From assembly GCF_017355935.1 (NCBI RefSeq), contig NZ_JAFIQT010000001.1, forward strand, positions 2,294,001 to 2,358,000: DNA of 64,000 nucleotides, in the 5' to 3' direction. The position numbers were made by a program, and so were the translations under genes. The stretch is from Telluribacter humicola (GTDB lineage Bacteria; Bacteroidota; Bacteroidia; Cytophagales; Spirosomataceae). This document shows, one piece after another, positions 53,632 to 63,059 of the stretch. The notes under the pieces were generated by a model. That model saw only the letters and a list, made by a program, of their open reading frames with translations, was not told the DNA's origin and did no database searches. Position 1 is the first letter of the stretch, and each line of letters begins with the position of its first letter.

Positions 53632-55089
53632 ATGACCAAAAATAAACTTTTTCACGCTCTCCTGATCCTACTGGGGGCTGCCATGTGCATAGCAAGTTGC
53701 AAGACAAGTACCTCTACCACACGAATGAAAGCCGAAACCGACCCCTGGCAGGAGCTACCTGCCCTGCTTGCGCAGATCCGAAAACCTGATTTTCGACAGA
53801 AAGACTACCCCATTACCCAATACGGCGCGATAGGCGATGGTACTACCGATTGTACCGACTCCTTCCGAAAAGCCATCGAAGCCTGCCACCGCGAAGGCGG
53901 CGGACGAGTGGTAGTACCTGCCGGTAATTTTTATACCGGGCCTATTCACCTAAAGAGCAACGTCAACCTGCACGTCGTGAAAGAGGCTACGATTTCCTTC
54001 TCGACCCGCCCCGACGATTACCTGCCGCTGGTATTTACCCGCTGGGAAGGAGTGGAGATGATGGGCTACTCGCCGCTGATCTACGCCTTTGAGCAAAAGA
54101 ATATAGCCATAACCGGTGAAGGTACCCTCGATGGCCGCGCCAATGCTACCAACTGGTGGCCCTGGAAAGGCAATGCGCACTACGGGTTCAAGAAAGGGCA
54201 GCCTAGTCAGGTGGACCCGGACAAGCGCAAGGCACTATTCGATTTGGCCGAGCGGGGCGTACCTGTGCAGGACCGGAAGTTTGGCACCGGGTCGTACCTG
54301 CGCCCGCAGTTTGTGCAGCCCTACCGATGCGAAAACGTCCTGATTGAAGGCGTTACCTTTATCAACTCGCCTATGTGGATACTGAACCCCGTGCTATGTA
54401 CCAATGTGACGATCGAAAAGGTGACCGTAACCAGCGACGGCCCCAATAACGACGGCTGTGACCCCGAGTCCTGCAAGAATGTACTGATCAAAGACTGCTA
54501 CTTCAATACTGGTGATGACTGTATCGCTATCAAGTCGGGCCGGAACGCCGATGGCCGACGTCTCAATGTACCTAGTGAGAATATCATCGTTCAGAACTGC
54601 ACTATGGCCAGCGGCCACGGCGGTGTGGTGATCGGTAGTGAAATATCGGGTGGTGTCCGCAATGTCTTTGCCGAAGATTGCAAGAAGAACAGTCCCGAGC
54701 TGGACCGCGTGCTCCGCATAAAGACCAACACCGCCCGCGGAGGTATTATCGAGAATATCTACATGAGGAACATCGAGGTAGGGCAGGTGAAGGAGCAGAC
54801 CATCATCGCTACCATGTACTACGAAGACACCGGCAATCACATGCCTATCATCCGCAATATTGACGTACGCAACATGACCGTAAAGAAAGGCGGCAAAACG
54901 GGCGTACTGCTGGAAGGTTACCCCGAGTCCCCCATCCAGAATGTCCGCCTCACCAATGTAATTATCGAAGGTGTCGAGCAGCCTTATAAGTTCTCCCACG
55001 TCAAGGACATTCATGCGACCAATCTTACTATCAACGGCGAGAAAGTACAGTTGGCGGAGGCAGCGAAGAAGGTAGGGGAGTTAAACTAA
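53632..55089 (+). CDS. Glycoside hydrolase family 28 protein (polygalacturonase-like), lipoprotein
   Basis: The 485-residue protein has a lipobox IASC (Cys23) followed by a Thr/Ser-rich linker, then a pectin-lyase-like beta helix beginning ITQYGAIGDGTTDCT. GH28 catalytic residues are visible: Asp277 region (NNDGCDP), Asp295/Asp296 (TGDDCIAIKSG), His329 (SGHGGVVIGSE) and a late RIK. It should hydrolyse alpha-1,4-galacturonan or related pectin fragments at the cell surface or in the periplasm. No SusC/D pair or other pectin genes lie nearby. Confidence 0.92.
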   Translation: MTKNKLFHALLILLGAAMCIASCKTSTSTTRMKAETDPWQELPALLAQIRKPDFRQKDYPITQYGAIGDGTTDCTDSFRKAIEACHREGGGRVVVPAGNFYTGPIHLKSNVNLHVVKEATISFSTRPDDYLPLVFTRWEGVEMMGYSPLIYAFEQKNIAITGEGTLDGRANATNWWPWKGNAHYGFKKGQPSQVDPDKRKALFDLAERGVPVQDRKFGTGSYLRPQFVQPYRCENVLIEGVTFINSPMWILNPVLCTNVTIEKVTVTSDGPNNDGCDPESCKNVLIKDCYFNTGDDCIAIKSGRNADGRRLNVPSENIIVQNCTMASGHGGVVIGSEISGGVRNVFAEDCKKNSPELDRVLRIKTNTARGGIIENIYMRNIEVGQVKEQTIIATMYYEDTGNHMPIIRNIDVRNMTVKKGGKTGVLLEGYPESPIQNVRLTNVIIEGVEQPYKFSHVKDIHATNLTINGEKVQLAEAAKKVGELN

Positions 55090-55112
55090 TCCACAACTTG
55101 TATCTTAACCAA

Positions 55113-55132
55113 GGCCTGTGGAGACACAGGTC
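55113..55132. repeat. Short stem-loop repeat, unit B1
   Basis: An 8-bp stem with one G-T pair (55113-55120 with 55125-55132) and a GAGA tetraloop, followed by TTTTGTTTT. It is related to units A1, A2 and B2 and may also serve as terminator of the GH28 gene, whose stop is 23 bases upstream. Confidence 0.6.
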
Positions 55133-55157
55133 TTTTGTTTTGTAGGTTAATTTGTTA

Positions 55158-55177
55158 GGTCTGTGGGGAAACAGACC
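55158..55177. repeat. Short stem-loop repeat, unit B2
   Basis: A stem (55158-55165 with 55170-55177, one mismatch next to the loop) with loop GGGA. It differs from unit A1 at 32498-32517 by a single base and shares flanking TA and ACG, so the two are clearly copies. Confidence 0.6.
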
Positions 55178-55217
55178 AACGTGGCGTGGAGAAGCAAAAC
55201 TCTTTATAAAGCCAATG

Positions 55218-55697
55218 CTATTGCCTAGGCTTAATGGGTATCCAGATATCTTCTTCCGAGGCAGGATCATTATTCTTGTACTTGTCACCCAGTACCTCAA
55301 AGTGGGGGCGGTGGTCTAGCTGGTACTCAGAGGCTGGTAGCCAGGTGGTATAGATGTACTGGTACACGCTGGTGTCAGTACTAAGGCCTTTGTAATGAAA
55401 AACAGCATAAAGGCCAGTGGGTAATATGAATGTTTCCATATCATCAGGTACGGCCTCAAAGTCGGTCACCTCTACGGCCGCCCACTTATCAAATTCCTTA
55501 TCGGGACTGAAAGACTTGAAATAGCCAGGTTCATATTCCTGTATGGAGTACAGCTCCGAGCTGATCTGGTTGTGTACGTCCTTTCGTCGGGGCAGGAAGC
55601 CTCGCCATAGTTCACCAGTACGGTTGTCAGTTAGAGACATTCTTAGCCTATTACCTACTAGTTTCTTTTCGGTTAGGGGTACAATGGATGGTTCCAT
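55218..55697 (-). CDS. GyrI-like/effector-binding domain protein
   Basis: The 159-residue protein is read from the ATG at 55697. It matches the GyrI-like (SOUL/AraC effector-binding) fold: EKKLVGNRLRMSLTDN at the start, LPTGLYAVFHYKGLSTD in the middle and FEVLGDKYKNNDPASEEDIWIPIK at the end, which is the diagnostic tail. There is no attached DNA-binding domain. Such stand-alone domains bind small ligands; the role is unknown. It is 97 bases downstream of the SUMF1-like gene on the same strand. Confidence 0.8.
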   Translation of the reverse strand: MEPSIVPLTEKKLVGNRLRMSLTDNRTGELWRGFLPRRKDVHNQISSELYSIQEYEPGYFKSFSPDKEFDKWAAVEVTDFEAVPDDMETFILPTGLYAVFHYKGLSTDTSVYQYIYTTWLPASEYQLDHRPHFEVLGDKYKNNDPASEEDIWIPIKPRQ

Positions 55698-55794
55698 GCT
55701 TGTGGTGGTCTGGTAGTAGACAGGTACTAGTAATGGGTTTGAAGTATCAGCATGCGGCATACCTGATGGTTACCTAAAAGGTACAGCACCTGGG

Positions 55795-56496
55795 CTAACT
55801 ACTATTTCTGGCGATTCTGAACCCTAGGTCGTCGATCCGGAACGAAATAGGATGACTTCGTCTTCTGGTGGTTGCCATCACACTGCGTTCTTCGTCGTAC
55901 CAGCCGCCCCCTCTGAAAACCCGGTACGAGCCATACACTTCTTCATCATATATGTCTGAGCACCATTCCCAAACATTGCCCAGCATGTCATAGAGTCCCC
56001 AGGCGTTAGGTTGTTTCTGGCCCACGTCCTGAGTTTGCTGGCTGGAGTTGGCTTTGTACCAGGCTATCTGGTCCAGTTCACCGTAGGTGATGGCGCGGGT
56101 ACCGGCCTGGCAGGCATACTGCCATTCGGCCTCGGTAGGGAGCCGGAATCCATTCGCGGTTGGGTCAAAAGTGATTTTGTCCTCGTTAGGCAGTAGGGTA
56201 TAGCAGGGGGTGAGCTCCGTAAGGCTGGATAATGTATTGCAAAACACCACAGCATCCTTCCAGCTGACCGTCTCTACCGGGCGGTGGCTACCTTTGAAAC
56301 TGCTGGGGCTTTCATAGGTAATCTTATGATAAAATTCCTGAGTCACCGGGTACTTCGCTAGGAAAAATGCACGTACCTGAGCCGTCCACTTGGTTTTGGT
56401 GCGGTCGTCTCTCATTTCCACGTACCCTTCCGGTATTTCCACCATCAAATCTCTGATGGCCGGCAGATCTATGGGGGGCATACTATTGGTTTTCAA
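55795..56496 (-). CDS. SUMF1/EgtB-type formylglycine-generating-enzyme-like protein
   Basis: The 233-residue protein has the FGE-sulfatase fold: YPVTQEFYHKITY, RPVETVSWKDAVVFCN, GFRLPTEAEWQYACQAGT, LGNVWEWCSDIY and RVFRGGGWYDEE, ending GFRIA. No signal peptide is seen and the copper-binding Cys pair of true FGE is not evident. It is therefore probably one of the many degenerate members with binding or unknown function. An ATG at 56481 is an alternative start. Confidence 0.87.
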   Translation of the reverse strand: MKTNSMPPIDLPAIRDLMVEIPEGYVEMRDDRTKTKWTAQVRAFFLAKYPVTQEFYHKITYESPSSFKGSHRPVETVSWKDAVVFCNTLSSLTELTPCYTLLPNEDKITFDPTANGFRLPTEAEWQYACQAGTRAITYGELDQIAWYKANSSQQTQDVGQKQPNAWGLYDMLGNVWEWCSDIYDEEVYGSYRVFRGGGWYDEERSVMATTRRRSHPISFRIDDLGFRIARNSS

Positions 56497-56770
56497 TCGT
56501 ATTCTTCTGGTTTGTTGTATGTTTTGAGCAGGGGGATTTGTCCATTAGGGATACCCTGGATGAATACCACGAGCCTGATCCATCCCGTAGCTTCTTCCGA
56601 ATGAGTACCTCTGTTTCATGCTGGATAACACATTTTAGAGCTATGGTGTCTGAGGAGGTATTAGGTAATAAAACTTTCAATATAGGTAATCGATTATACA
56701 CCAGGGAATAGTACTGGCGTAACGGCGACGTTACTCCATGAGTGGTGGATCAAGAGGATTGGTAATAGTT

Positions 56771-57436
56771 TTATTCCATTGCGTCCCCAAAGAAAATAGA
56801 GCAGTCTGTATTATTGATTTTTACTGATTGCGCGTCAATCCATTGAATAGTCGGTTCATCACTCCACCTGCCTACATAGAGGCGCCTTTTCCACTGGACT
56901 TGCCCGCCAAAGGTACGCATAACACTTACTTCGGTACTTCCTCCGGTTGCCCCTGCGTCATGTTTTTCAATTGTCAGCAGAAACTTCCCATCAGGCGAAG
57001 GTAGGGTTTGAGTTATGCTGGTTGCTCCGAAGCCTGTAAAGATCAGAGAAAGCAATAGAAATAAGATGCAAGGGGCTAATGATAGAATTGATAAGAAGCG
57101 GACAGCCACCCTTGTGTATTTATTATCTCTGTACTTTGAAACGGCAGGGATAATAAAGAGGAGTAATACCGTTAGTAGTATCAGACTAATCGTATCCCAC
57201 AGCAGAAACAAGGAGGAGAAGGCGATACCCAGGATGCTAAGAACGTCGGATTTTGTGATGGTTTTGCTTTTTGAATAGAAGTGTCCGGCCAGGAGCGAGA
57301 ACAGGAGTAATATAATAGTATGGAGCACGATAGCTATATCGGACAGCAGCAAAAAGCCAATCTGACGGAATAGGATAGTAACCATCAGGATGGTGAGCAA
57401 CCAAAGCGGTGCCTTTTTACTAGTGATATTTAACAT
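56771..57436 (-). CDS. Membrane protein with C-terminal soluble domain (possibly DUF5412-like)
   Basis: The 221-residue protein has four to five N-terminal membrane helices (residues 10-135). A soluble region of about 85 residues begins LPSPDGKFLLTIEKHDAGATGGSTEVSV. The SPDGKF...GATGG pattern is reminiscent of DUF5412-type domains, a low-confidence match. The gene is single; 274 bases without a convincing gene separate it from the SUMF1-like gene. Confidence 0.6.
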   Translation of the reverse strand: MLNITSKKAPLWLLTILMVTILFRQIGFLLLSDIAIVLHTIILLLFSLLAGHFYSKSKTITKSDVLSILGIAFSSLFLLWDTISLILLTVLLLFIIPAVSKYRDNKYTRVAVRFLSILSLAPCILFLLLSLIFTGFGATSITQTLPSPDGKFLLTIEKHDAGATGGSTEVSVMRTFGGQVQWKRRLYVGRWSDEPTIQWIDAQSVKINNTDCSIFFGDAME

Positions 57437-57541
57437 AAAGGAAAAAGTATCAGCTCGGAAACTACAAGGGCATAGTGGCTCCTGAAGGTAGCTAAGGCTT
57501 GCAGCGAGGAATAGTAGGGTACTATATGATAGTTAGAATTC

Positions 57542-58288
57542 TTATTGTAATGAGAAATTAACCGGAAGATTAAACTTTACCTGTACAGCTTTTTGATCTC
57601 TTGCTCCTGGTTTCCATTGGGGCATAGACTTAACCACTCGCAAGGCTTCCTTTGAAAAAGCATCATGCGGAGATTCACGTATAGCTACATCTTGTAAGGA
57701 ACCATCGGTATCGATAACAAAGGTTACTACGACTCTGCCCATGATATTTTTCTTTCCAAGCGATTTTGGGTACTTGATATTGGCAGATAAGTAGTTATAC
57801 ATAGCGGGAATACCTCCGGGAAATTCCGGCTTTTCTACAATACTCTCACTGCCATCCTCCTTGTAGTACCTTTCTTCTAGCAGGCTTCCAATGTTGTTGT
57901 ACTTCCTGTAAATATCAATCTGTCCATTTTCGTAGTAAACGATCGCTTCATTAATCGGTCGGCCAGCCAAAAACGTCTTTTTGGCTTCCAACTGTCCGCT
58001 CGGATAGTACTCTTCAAAAATACCGTGTGGTTTCCTAAGACCTTCTTCCAGATATCTGCCTTGCTTACAGACCTGCCCAGTTTTGTAGTAGTCAATCACA
58101 TGCCAGTACTTATTTTCATAATTGTAGACCACTCTTTTGTATTCAGCCTTAGAACTATCAGCGATTTGCTTCCAGTCACTATCATACCATTCGCTGTGGT
58201 AAACGAAATGAAGGGTATCGGTTTGACAAAGGGCATTAAATGAAACGCAAAGGAGGCAACAAAAGCACAGGGTACTGATTCGATTCAT
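57542..58288 (-). CDS. Secreted YwqK/MORN-repeat protein with TonB C-terminal domain
   Basis: The 248-residue protein has a signal peptide (cleavage near residue 21). A region of MORN/YwqK-like repeats (GIFEEYYPSGQLEAKKTF, then YYENGQIDIYRKYNNIGSL) spans about residues 75-145. A TonB C-terminal domain (about 160-248) carries MGRVVVTFVIDTDGSLQDV and the YPKSLGKKN helix. The usual N-terminal TonB transmembrane anchor and proline-rich linker are missing. It may be a periplasmic protein reusing the TonB fold rather than an energy transducer. Confidence 0.8.
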   Translation of the reverse strand: MNRISTLCFCCLLCVSFNALCQTDTLHFVYHSEWYDSDWKQIADSSKAEYKRVVYNYENKYWHVIDYYKTGQVCKQGRYLEEGLRKPHGIFEEYYPSGQLEAKKTFLAGRPINEAIVYYENGQIDIYRKYNNIGSLLEERYYKEDGSESIVEKPEFPGGIPAMYNYLSANIKYPKSLGKKNIMGRVVVTFVIDTDGSLQDVAIRESPHDAFSKEALRVVKSMPQWKPGARDQKAVQVKFNLPVNFSLQ

Positions 58289-58493
58289 ACTATTGATGAG
58301 GAGGGCTGATTGATTGGCTAAAAAAGGAATTAAGTACTATTCTTCATATTAGATGACTAGTACTCGCTCAATAACGCAAGGAACGTGCCAATTGAGCTTC
58401 CGTTAGCTAACAGATCAGGCTATGAAGCCATTGTGGCTTGGTTGAAGAACTAGTAGAAAGGAGATAGTGGTCTGAGGATGAGGTAGTGAGGTA

Positions 58494-58832
58494 CTATTTC
58501 TTTTTGGATTTTTTAGCCCGGCTGTTGTAGTCAAAGGCCAGGTCCATCCAGTATACCAGGTCTGTTCTGGATTTGATGGCTTCCTGATCCACCAGAATCC
58601 ATCCTTTCATAGACCGACCCGTAGAATCCATGGGGCGACAGCCATTCCTTTCAATGACTTCCTCGTACAAGACTGGATCAATCCGGCACAGGAGACTGTC
58701 CCCCATGACTCCGACACACATTTTCTCCTTGTACATGAATATCAGGCCCCCCATCATTTCCTTTTCTTCTACACTGGTAAGGGAAGCTAGTTGCTCACGT
58801 ACTCTGTCAGCTATGATCTTGTTGTAGGGCAT
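58494..58832 (-). CDS. TfoX/Sxy N-terminal domain protein
   Basis: The 112-residue protein has the TfoX N-terminal signature: KEMMGGLIFMYKEKMCVGVMGDSLLCRID, then a basic helix and MKGWILVD. The lysine-rich tail is usual for the Bacteroidota members. In gammaproteobacteria the family regulates competence, but these short stand-alone forms have no established role. It is the last gene with core-like composition before the AT-rich region. Confidence 0.87.
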   Translation of the reverse strand: MPYNKIIADRVREQLASLTSVEEKEMMGGLIFMYKEKMCVGVMGDSLLCRIDPVLYEEVIERNGCRPMDSTGRSMKGWILVDQEAIKSRTDLVYWMDLAFDYNSRAKKSKKK

Positions 58833-58970
58833 TTTAACATTATTTTAATGACATCAGGTTGAAGAAGTTGGTTAGAAATACTCGGGTTGATAACTAAGAT
58901 GAACGAGGATAATTTAAAAGTGAATAATGATAAAAAAGCTAGTAGCAGTTCTTGTGCTATTTATAACAAG

Positions 58971-61900
58971 CTATTGGTCACTAAGATTTAAAGTTTCTAA
59001 TGTATGAAGTAGATCCTCCTTAACAAAGTCTCCATATTCGCCTAATAAGTTGAATTCAATATCAATTTTAGATAATATAGTTTTGATGGTCCTTTCGTTA
59101 ATATACTGGGAGCCAGATAAAGTAGTTTGTAGTAGTATCCTAGATATACGACGCTTGTAATCTATTAATAAATTATCGGCATATAAACATTTTAAGAATG
59201 TAATTGCACTTAATAAGTTTATAGAGCTAGGGTTATAGTTCGGGGAGTAACTTAATATAGCTTTCAAGTAATCACTATTATGTGATACAATCATTTTATT
59301 ATTAGAAAATGCTGTATATAGTTGTAATCCTGTTATTGTAAGACCTCTCATATTTAGCCTAACAAGATCTAGCCAAATAGAGTCATTATATTTACTATTA
59401 TGTATATTGTAAAAATATGTTTCAGTTGTAATTGGTATAAGTAAATTATGTTGAAGCTTTGTATAGAAAAAAGCATCATCGGTAATTAACACACGTTGAG
59501 GACGCATTGCTAATAACATTGAATCGGTAAAGCTAGACGTAAACATATTTTTATCAGAAAATATTGGTTCTGAATTACTGTCATCCCTTTGCCAATCCCA
59601 AGTTAACCTATCTGGAACATAGTCAGTTTGGCAAAACTGATTTATCCATTCATATAAGCCTATCCAAAATCTGATTCTACGAGTATGTAAGTCCTCTGGA
59701 TGGAAATATGGAACAATTTGTTCACCTATAATATTAAATGATAATTTACTTTCTTGTTGATTTTGAACTTTTTCCAGCTCAAAGAAAATATAGTCAAAAG
59801 TATATTGAGATATTATAAACTTTTTGCTGTTATATAGGTTTGTTTCATTTTTTGAAATATGATAGATTGTTAATAATGAAGAGAAATCTAAGACAAATTC
59901 AGTTTCTTTACTTATCCAATTGTCAGGTAAACGTTTCTCTAGTAGGCTTTTAGGGAATATAGGGAAGCCATCATGATAATTGGATGTAGAATACTCCCAC
60001 GCCGCGACAGGACTGCCACCAAATCCATGTTGTGTTAACTCAGTAAAGCCAATACTATAATCCGCAAATTTACGTTTAGCTTCTTCAATATATAGTTTTC
60101 GCTTCGCTTCTTGTGGAGCAAAAACATCTATTAACTGATTAAGTAATGCTTCTGGAGGTGCATCAGATGTCGTTGTGAAGGATTGAATTGGCATGCCTGT
60201 AAAAGGCTTTGTTGCGATTTCTTCTGCAATCAGTGCCGACTGGCCTTGATACTTGTCTAATATTTGTTCTATTTTATACGTGATTCGTGAATTTACTACA
60301 GGTTTAACTAGCTGAAACGTGTCATTTACTTTTAACCCTATTATTCTTTTTGCAATTTGATTGTGCTTTACCTCTTCTGGTGTTAATTCTATCAATTGAC
60401 TCTGTTGGTCACCTACGATACGTACAACCATATGTATTTGAGCAACCTGAGGTAGAGGGGCCTCATAAATGGACTTATATTGCGTTGTTAATGAAAAGTA
60501 TGCAGTTTTAACAATTGGGTTCGACCAGTTCTCCTTTAAAACCTGATAACATGCCTCTTGAGCTATGTTTACCTTATTATTAACAAAGTATATGTGGGCG
60601 ATACTAAAACGGACATTATAAGATAATTTTGCAGTTAATATGCGATCATCCAATAGGGGGTTTAAGTTGTCTATATCTCTTAATCGATATAGAGCCCGAA
60701 CTCGATCAACCCAAAAAGAGATGACATCAGGAAAGTGTGTCATACCATACTCTGCAACCTCAGCTTGTTTTGAATAATAGTTTAATCGCCTATATAAATC
60801 TATTTCACGAAATGTCAAATCAAGGTTAGGTGTGAAATGCTGTCGCCAAAAAGCTAATCTAGCGAATAGCTCATCAAAATCTTTATGCTCTTCAAATAAT
60901 GTTATTATATAAGCCTTTAACTCATCTGACTCTTCTGTGCCATTACCTATTAAATCTCGCCAAAGCTCTTTCGCTGTACTCCATTCTTTTAAATCAGAAT
61001 AAATAGCTGCTAAGGCTTTTTGTAGCTGATTTTCTAACTTGTTCCAGAACGGCTTTACATTGTCTGCAGCTCTTTTAGCATCGATATGATATTCTGTGGA
61101 TGCGCTTAGACAGAATGCTTCTATGAGTGGTTTTATATAACCGAATTCGAATGTCTTTCCCTCGGAAATCCAACTGTATATGTCTTTTGGGTTCTCTCCT
61201 TTGATAATAAAGCATTGAATAATATGTAAACAGTTCTTAGCTTCATGTTGCTTGATCACACTGATTAATGATAAATAATTACGAAATGATTGAATCATTT
61301 CATCTTTTTGATTTAACATCTCATGAGCTATGCCAATTATCAAATGTACTTCCGCGATATCTTTGTATGAAACTTTTTCGACAGTATTTAAAACTAGTTG
61401 AGGTTTTTTGCTTTGTATGAAAATTGTAAGGATTTCAATAATCCGGTCGGGTAGGACTTCCGCAATTGGTAGTAGATCGTCTTGCGTTTTGTCTATATGT
61501 GATTTTTCTCCTGTAAATATTTTATATAGTTCATTTATTAATAAATCTTCTTCGCATGGATCACTTGTGAGGTAATATTTGCCGATTAGTTCAAAATATC
61601 TAGCTGATCTAAACGATTCTTTTTTATGAAATTCAGTCTTGGATGTATAACTTATTATTTTTGAAAGTATACTTATGGAATACTGAAATAGAGTACTAAA
61701 CTTAATGTTTGTGTTTTTATGAGAGCTTATTTCGTGTGAGTTTTCTATAAAAGAATGATGTAATGCTGTTAATGCAAGGTAAGTCCAGTAATATATATTT
61801 AAGCGGTTAAAGCTAAATACATTAGGCATGTTATGTAGATCATCACGAAAAATGTTGAATAGGTCATTAGCAGATACGTTTGGGTTAGTTTTAGATAATG

Positions 61901-63059
61901 CGATGATTTTGCCAACTTTATATTGTTCTGAGGAAGTAACGCTATCGGGGGGAGATAGATCGGGATTAAGCTGATTTATAACAAGCCAAGCACGGGCATT
62001 CTCTTCATCATCATTTAATATACTTTCTGCAATTTCATAAGCTTTAGTCATATTTTTCCCATAATAGTATGCTACCGCTGCTCGTTCTTTATATTTAATT
62101 TTTTCTTTATCTAATAAATATGCTTTTATAAATATATTATAGCACTCATCACTTGAATCTAGATCGCCTACTGCCAAAGCTTTTATGAAGTAAGATCTTG
62201 CAAGTAATGGGTTTCTATAAGCTGTGAGTAGACTGGATCCCTCTAAACTTTCTATTGCAGATTCTACTAGTGTTAAAGCTTGTCTTGGTTGAAGGTCTTT
62301 CCAAAAGTTTTCTGCTTTTGTTAAATTTAGCTTTATTAGTTCTATAAATGATGGTTCTATGCTGTTGTTGCTGCTTAAAGTCTTTAAGGGAGTTTCTAGT
62401 ATCGGTAAAGATCTGTGTCCATGCTGATTTAATAAATAATTAATTCTAGAAAGATCCTGAGCTGTATATTTATTGAATATAGGATCATACTTAATTATGA
62501 TTCCATGCAGGTCAAAATTGCCATTTTCCTCTTTAACAAGACCACTGCCTGAAAAGCCAGTAACGTTTTCTAACGCTGATGTGTCATGGTCTTCGGGTCT
62601 GACTATAGTATTAAGAGATACAGTTGCCCCACTAGAAAGAGAGGATTCGACTACAATCTCTTCGGGACTAAAAGATTTGTTTGCATTGGGGAAACCTCTA
62701 AAAGTTAATCTTGTTAATTTAGGAGTACTAGATATTAGAGAGCAGTCGGTTAGTGAGAATGGTATAAGTCTTAGTTCTATTGGTAAAATTGCTATATCAT
62801 ATTTGTTTTCAACACTTGCTTCAAGGTAGAAGCGCTCTATTACAGATAGTGATGTTGTAAAACTACAACTGTCGTAGTCATAGAAGTCGATTGATATTGG
62901 CTGGTCCTTAGAATATTTTATAATACAATGGCGTGCAGTTAGAACATAACAGCGCTCTGGATTATCAGCCTTTAATATAAAACCGCTTCCAACAGGTTTT
63001 TTATTTACCGAAAGTCGAACACAATGATTAGATAAACTATCTCGGGTAGAGCTACTCAT
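58971..63059 (-). CDS. Trypsin-like protease / TPR / GreA-B-C-like / PIN-like nuclease protein
   Basis: The 1362-residue protein begins with a trypsin-like protease (about 1-215) with His44 (LTARHC), Asp88 (YDIAIL) and Ser170 (GFSGSGL). Helical TPR-like repeats fill about 235-870. A small beta domain (about 877-935) with AKRIIGLKVNDTFQL resembles the GreA/GreB C-terminal domain. The C-terminus has PIN-like acidic residues Asp1058 (VLDFSSL), Glu1094 (FFELEKV), Asp1179 (FTDSMLLAM) and Asp1194/1195 (LITDDAFF). I recall a TPR-GreAB-C-PIN arrangement among predicted conflict systems. The start overlaps the end of the MBL-fold gene by 8 bases. GC content is far below that of the core. Confidence 0.75.
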   Translation of the reverse strand: MSSSTRDSLSNHCVRLSVNKKPVGSGFILKADNPERCYVLTARHCIIKYSKDQPISIDFYDYDSCSFTTSLSVIERFYLEASVENKYDIAILPIELRLIPFSLTDCSLISSTPKLTRLTFRGFPNANKSFSPEEIVVESSLSSGATVSLNTIVRPEDHDTSALENVTGFSGSGLVKEENGNFDLHGIIIKYDPIFNKYTAQDLSRINYLLNQHGHRSLPILETPLKTLSSNNSIEPSFIELIKLNLTKAENFWKDLQPRQALTLVESAIESLEGSSLLTAYRNPLLARSYFIKALAVGDLDSSDECYNIFIKAYLLDKEKIKYKERAAVAYYYGKNMTKAYEIAESILNDDEENARAWLVINQLNPDLSPPDSVTSSEQYKVGKIIALSKTNPNVSANDLFNIFRDDLHNMPNVFSFNRLNIYYWTYLALTALHHSFIENSHEISSHKNTNIKFSTLFQYSISILSKIISYTSKTEFHKKESFRSARYFELIGKYYLTSDPCEEDLLINELYKIFTGEKSHIDKTQDDLLPIAEVLPDRIIEILTIFIQSKKPQLVLNTVEKVSYKDIAEVHLIIGIAHEMLNQKDEMIQSFRNYLSLISVIKQHEAKNCLHIIQCFIIKGENPKDIYSWISEGKTFEFGYIKPLIEAFCLSASTEYHIDAKRAADNVKPFWNKLENQLQKALAAIYSDLKEWSTAKELWRDLIGNGTEESDELKAYIITLFEEHKDFDELFARLAFWRQHFTPNLDLTFREIDLYRRLNYYSKQAEVAEYGMTHFPDVISFWVDRVRALYRLRDIDNLNPLLDDRILTAKLSYNVRFSIAHIYFVNNKVNIAQEACYQVLKENWSNPIVKTAYFSLTTQYKSIYEAPLPQVAQIHMVVRIVGDQQSQLIELTPEEVKHNQIAKRIIGLKVNDTFQLVKPVVNSRITYKIEQILDKYQGQSALIAEEIATKPFTGMPIQSFTTTSDAPPEALLNQLIDVFAPQEAKRKLYIEEAKRKFADYSIGFTELTQHGFGGSPVAAWEYSTSNYHDGFPIFPKSLLEKRLPDNWISKETEFVLDFSSLLTIYHISKNETNLYNSKKFIISQYTFDYIFFELEKVQNQQESKLSFNIIGEQIVPYFHPEDLHTRRIRFWIGLYEWINQFCQTDYVPDRLTWDWQRDDSNSEPIFSDKNMFTSSFTDSMLLAMRPQRVLITDDAFFYTKLQHNLLIPITTETYFYNIHNSKYNDSIWLDLVRLNMRGLTITGLQLYTAFSNNKMIVSHNSDYLKAILSYSPNYNPSSINLLSAITFLKCLYADNLLIDYKRRISRILLQTTLSGSQYINERTIKTILSKIDIEFNLLGEYGDFVKEDLLHTLETLNLSDQ

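Noticed and set aside
56483-56701. 72-codon leftward frame upstream of the SUMF1-like gene
   Set aside because: No domain, no promoter signal, and it overlaps the SUMF1-like start; a decayed gene remnant is possible but unsupported.
58899-58991. 30-codon rightward frame at the edge of the AT-rich segment
   Set aside because: Low-complexity Lys/Asn/Ser translation that runs into the end of the converging large gene, with no supporting signals.
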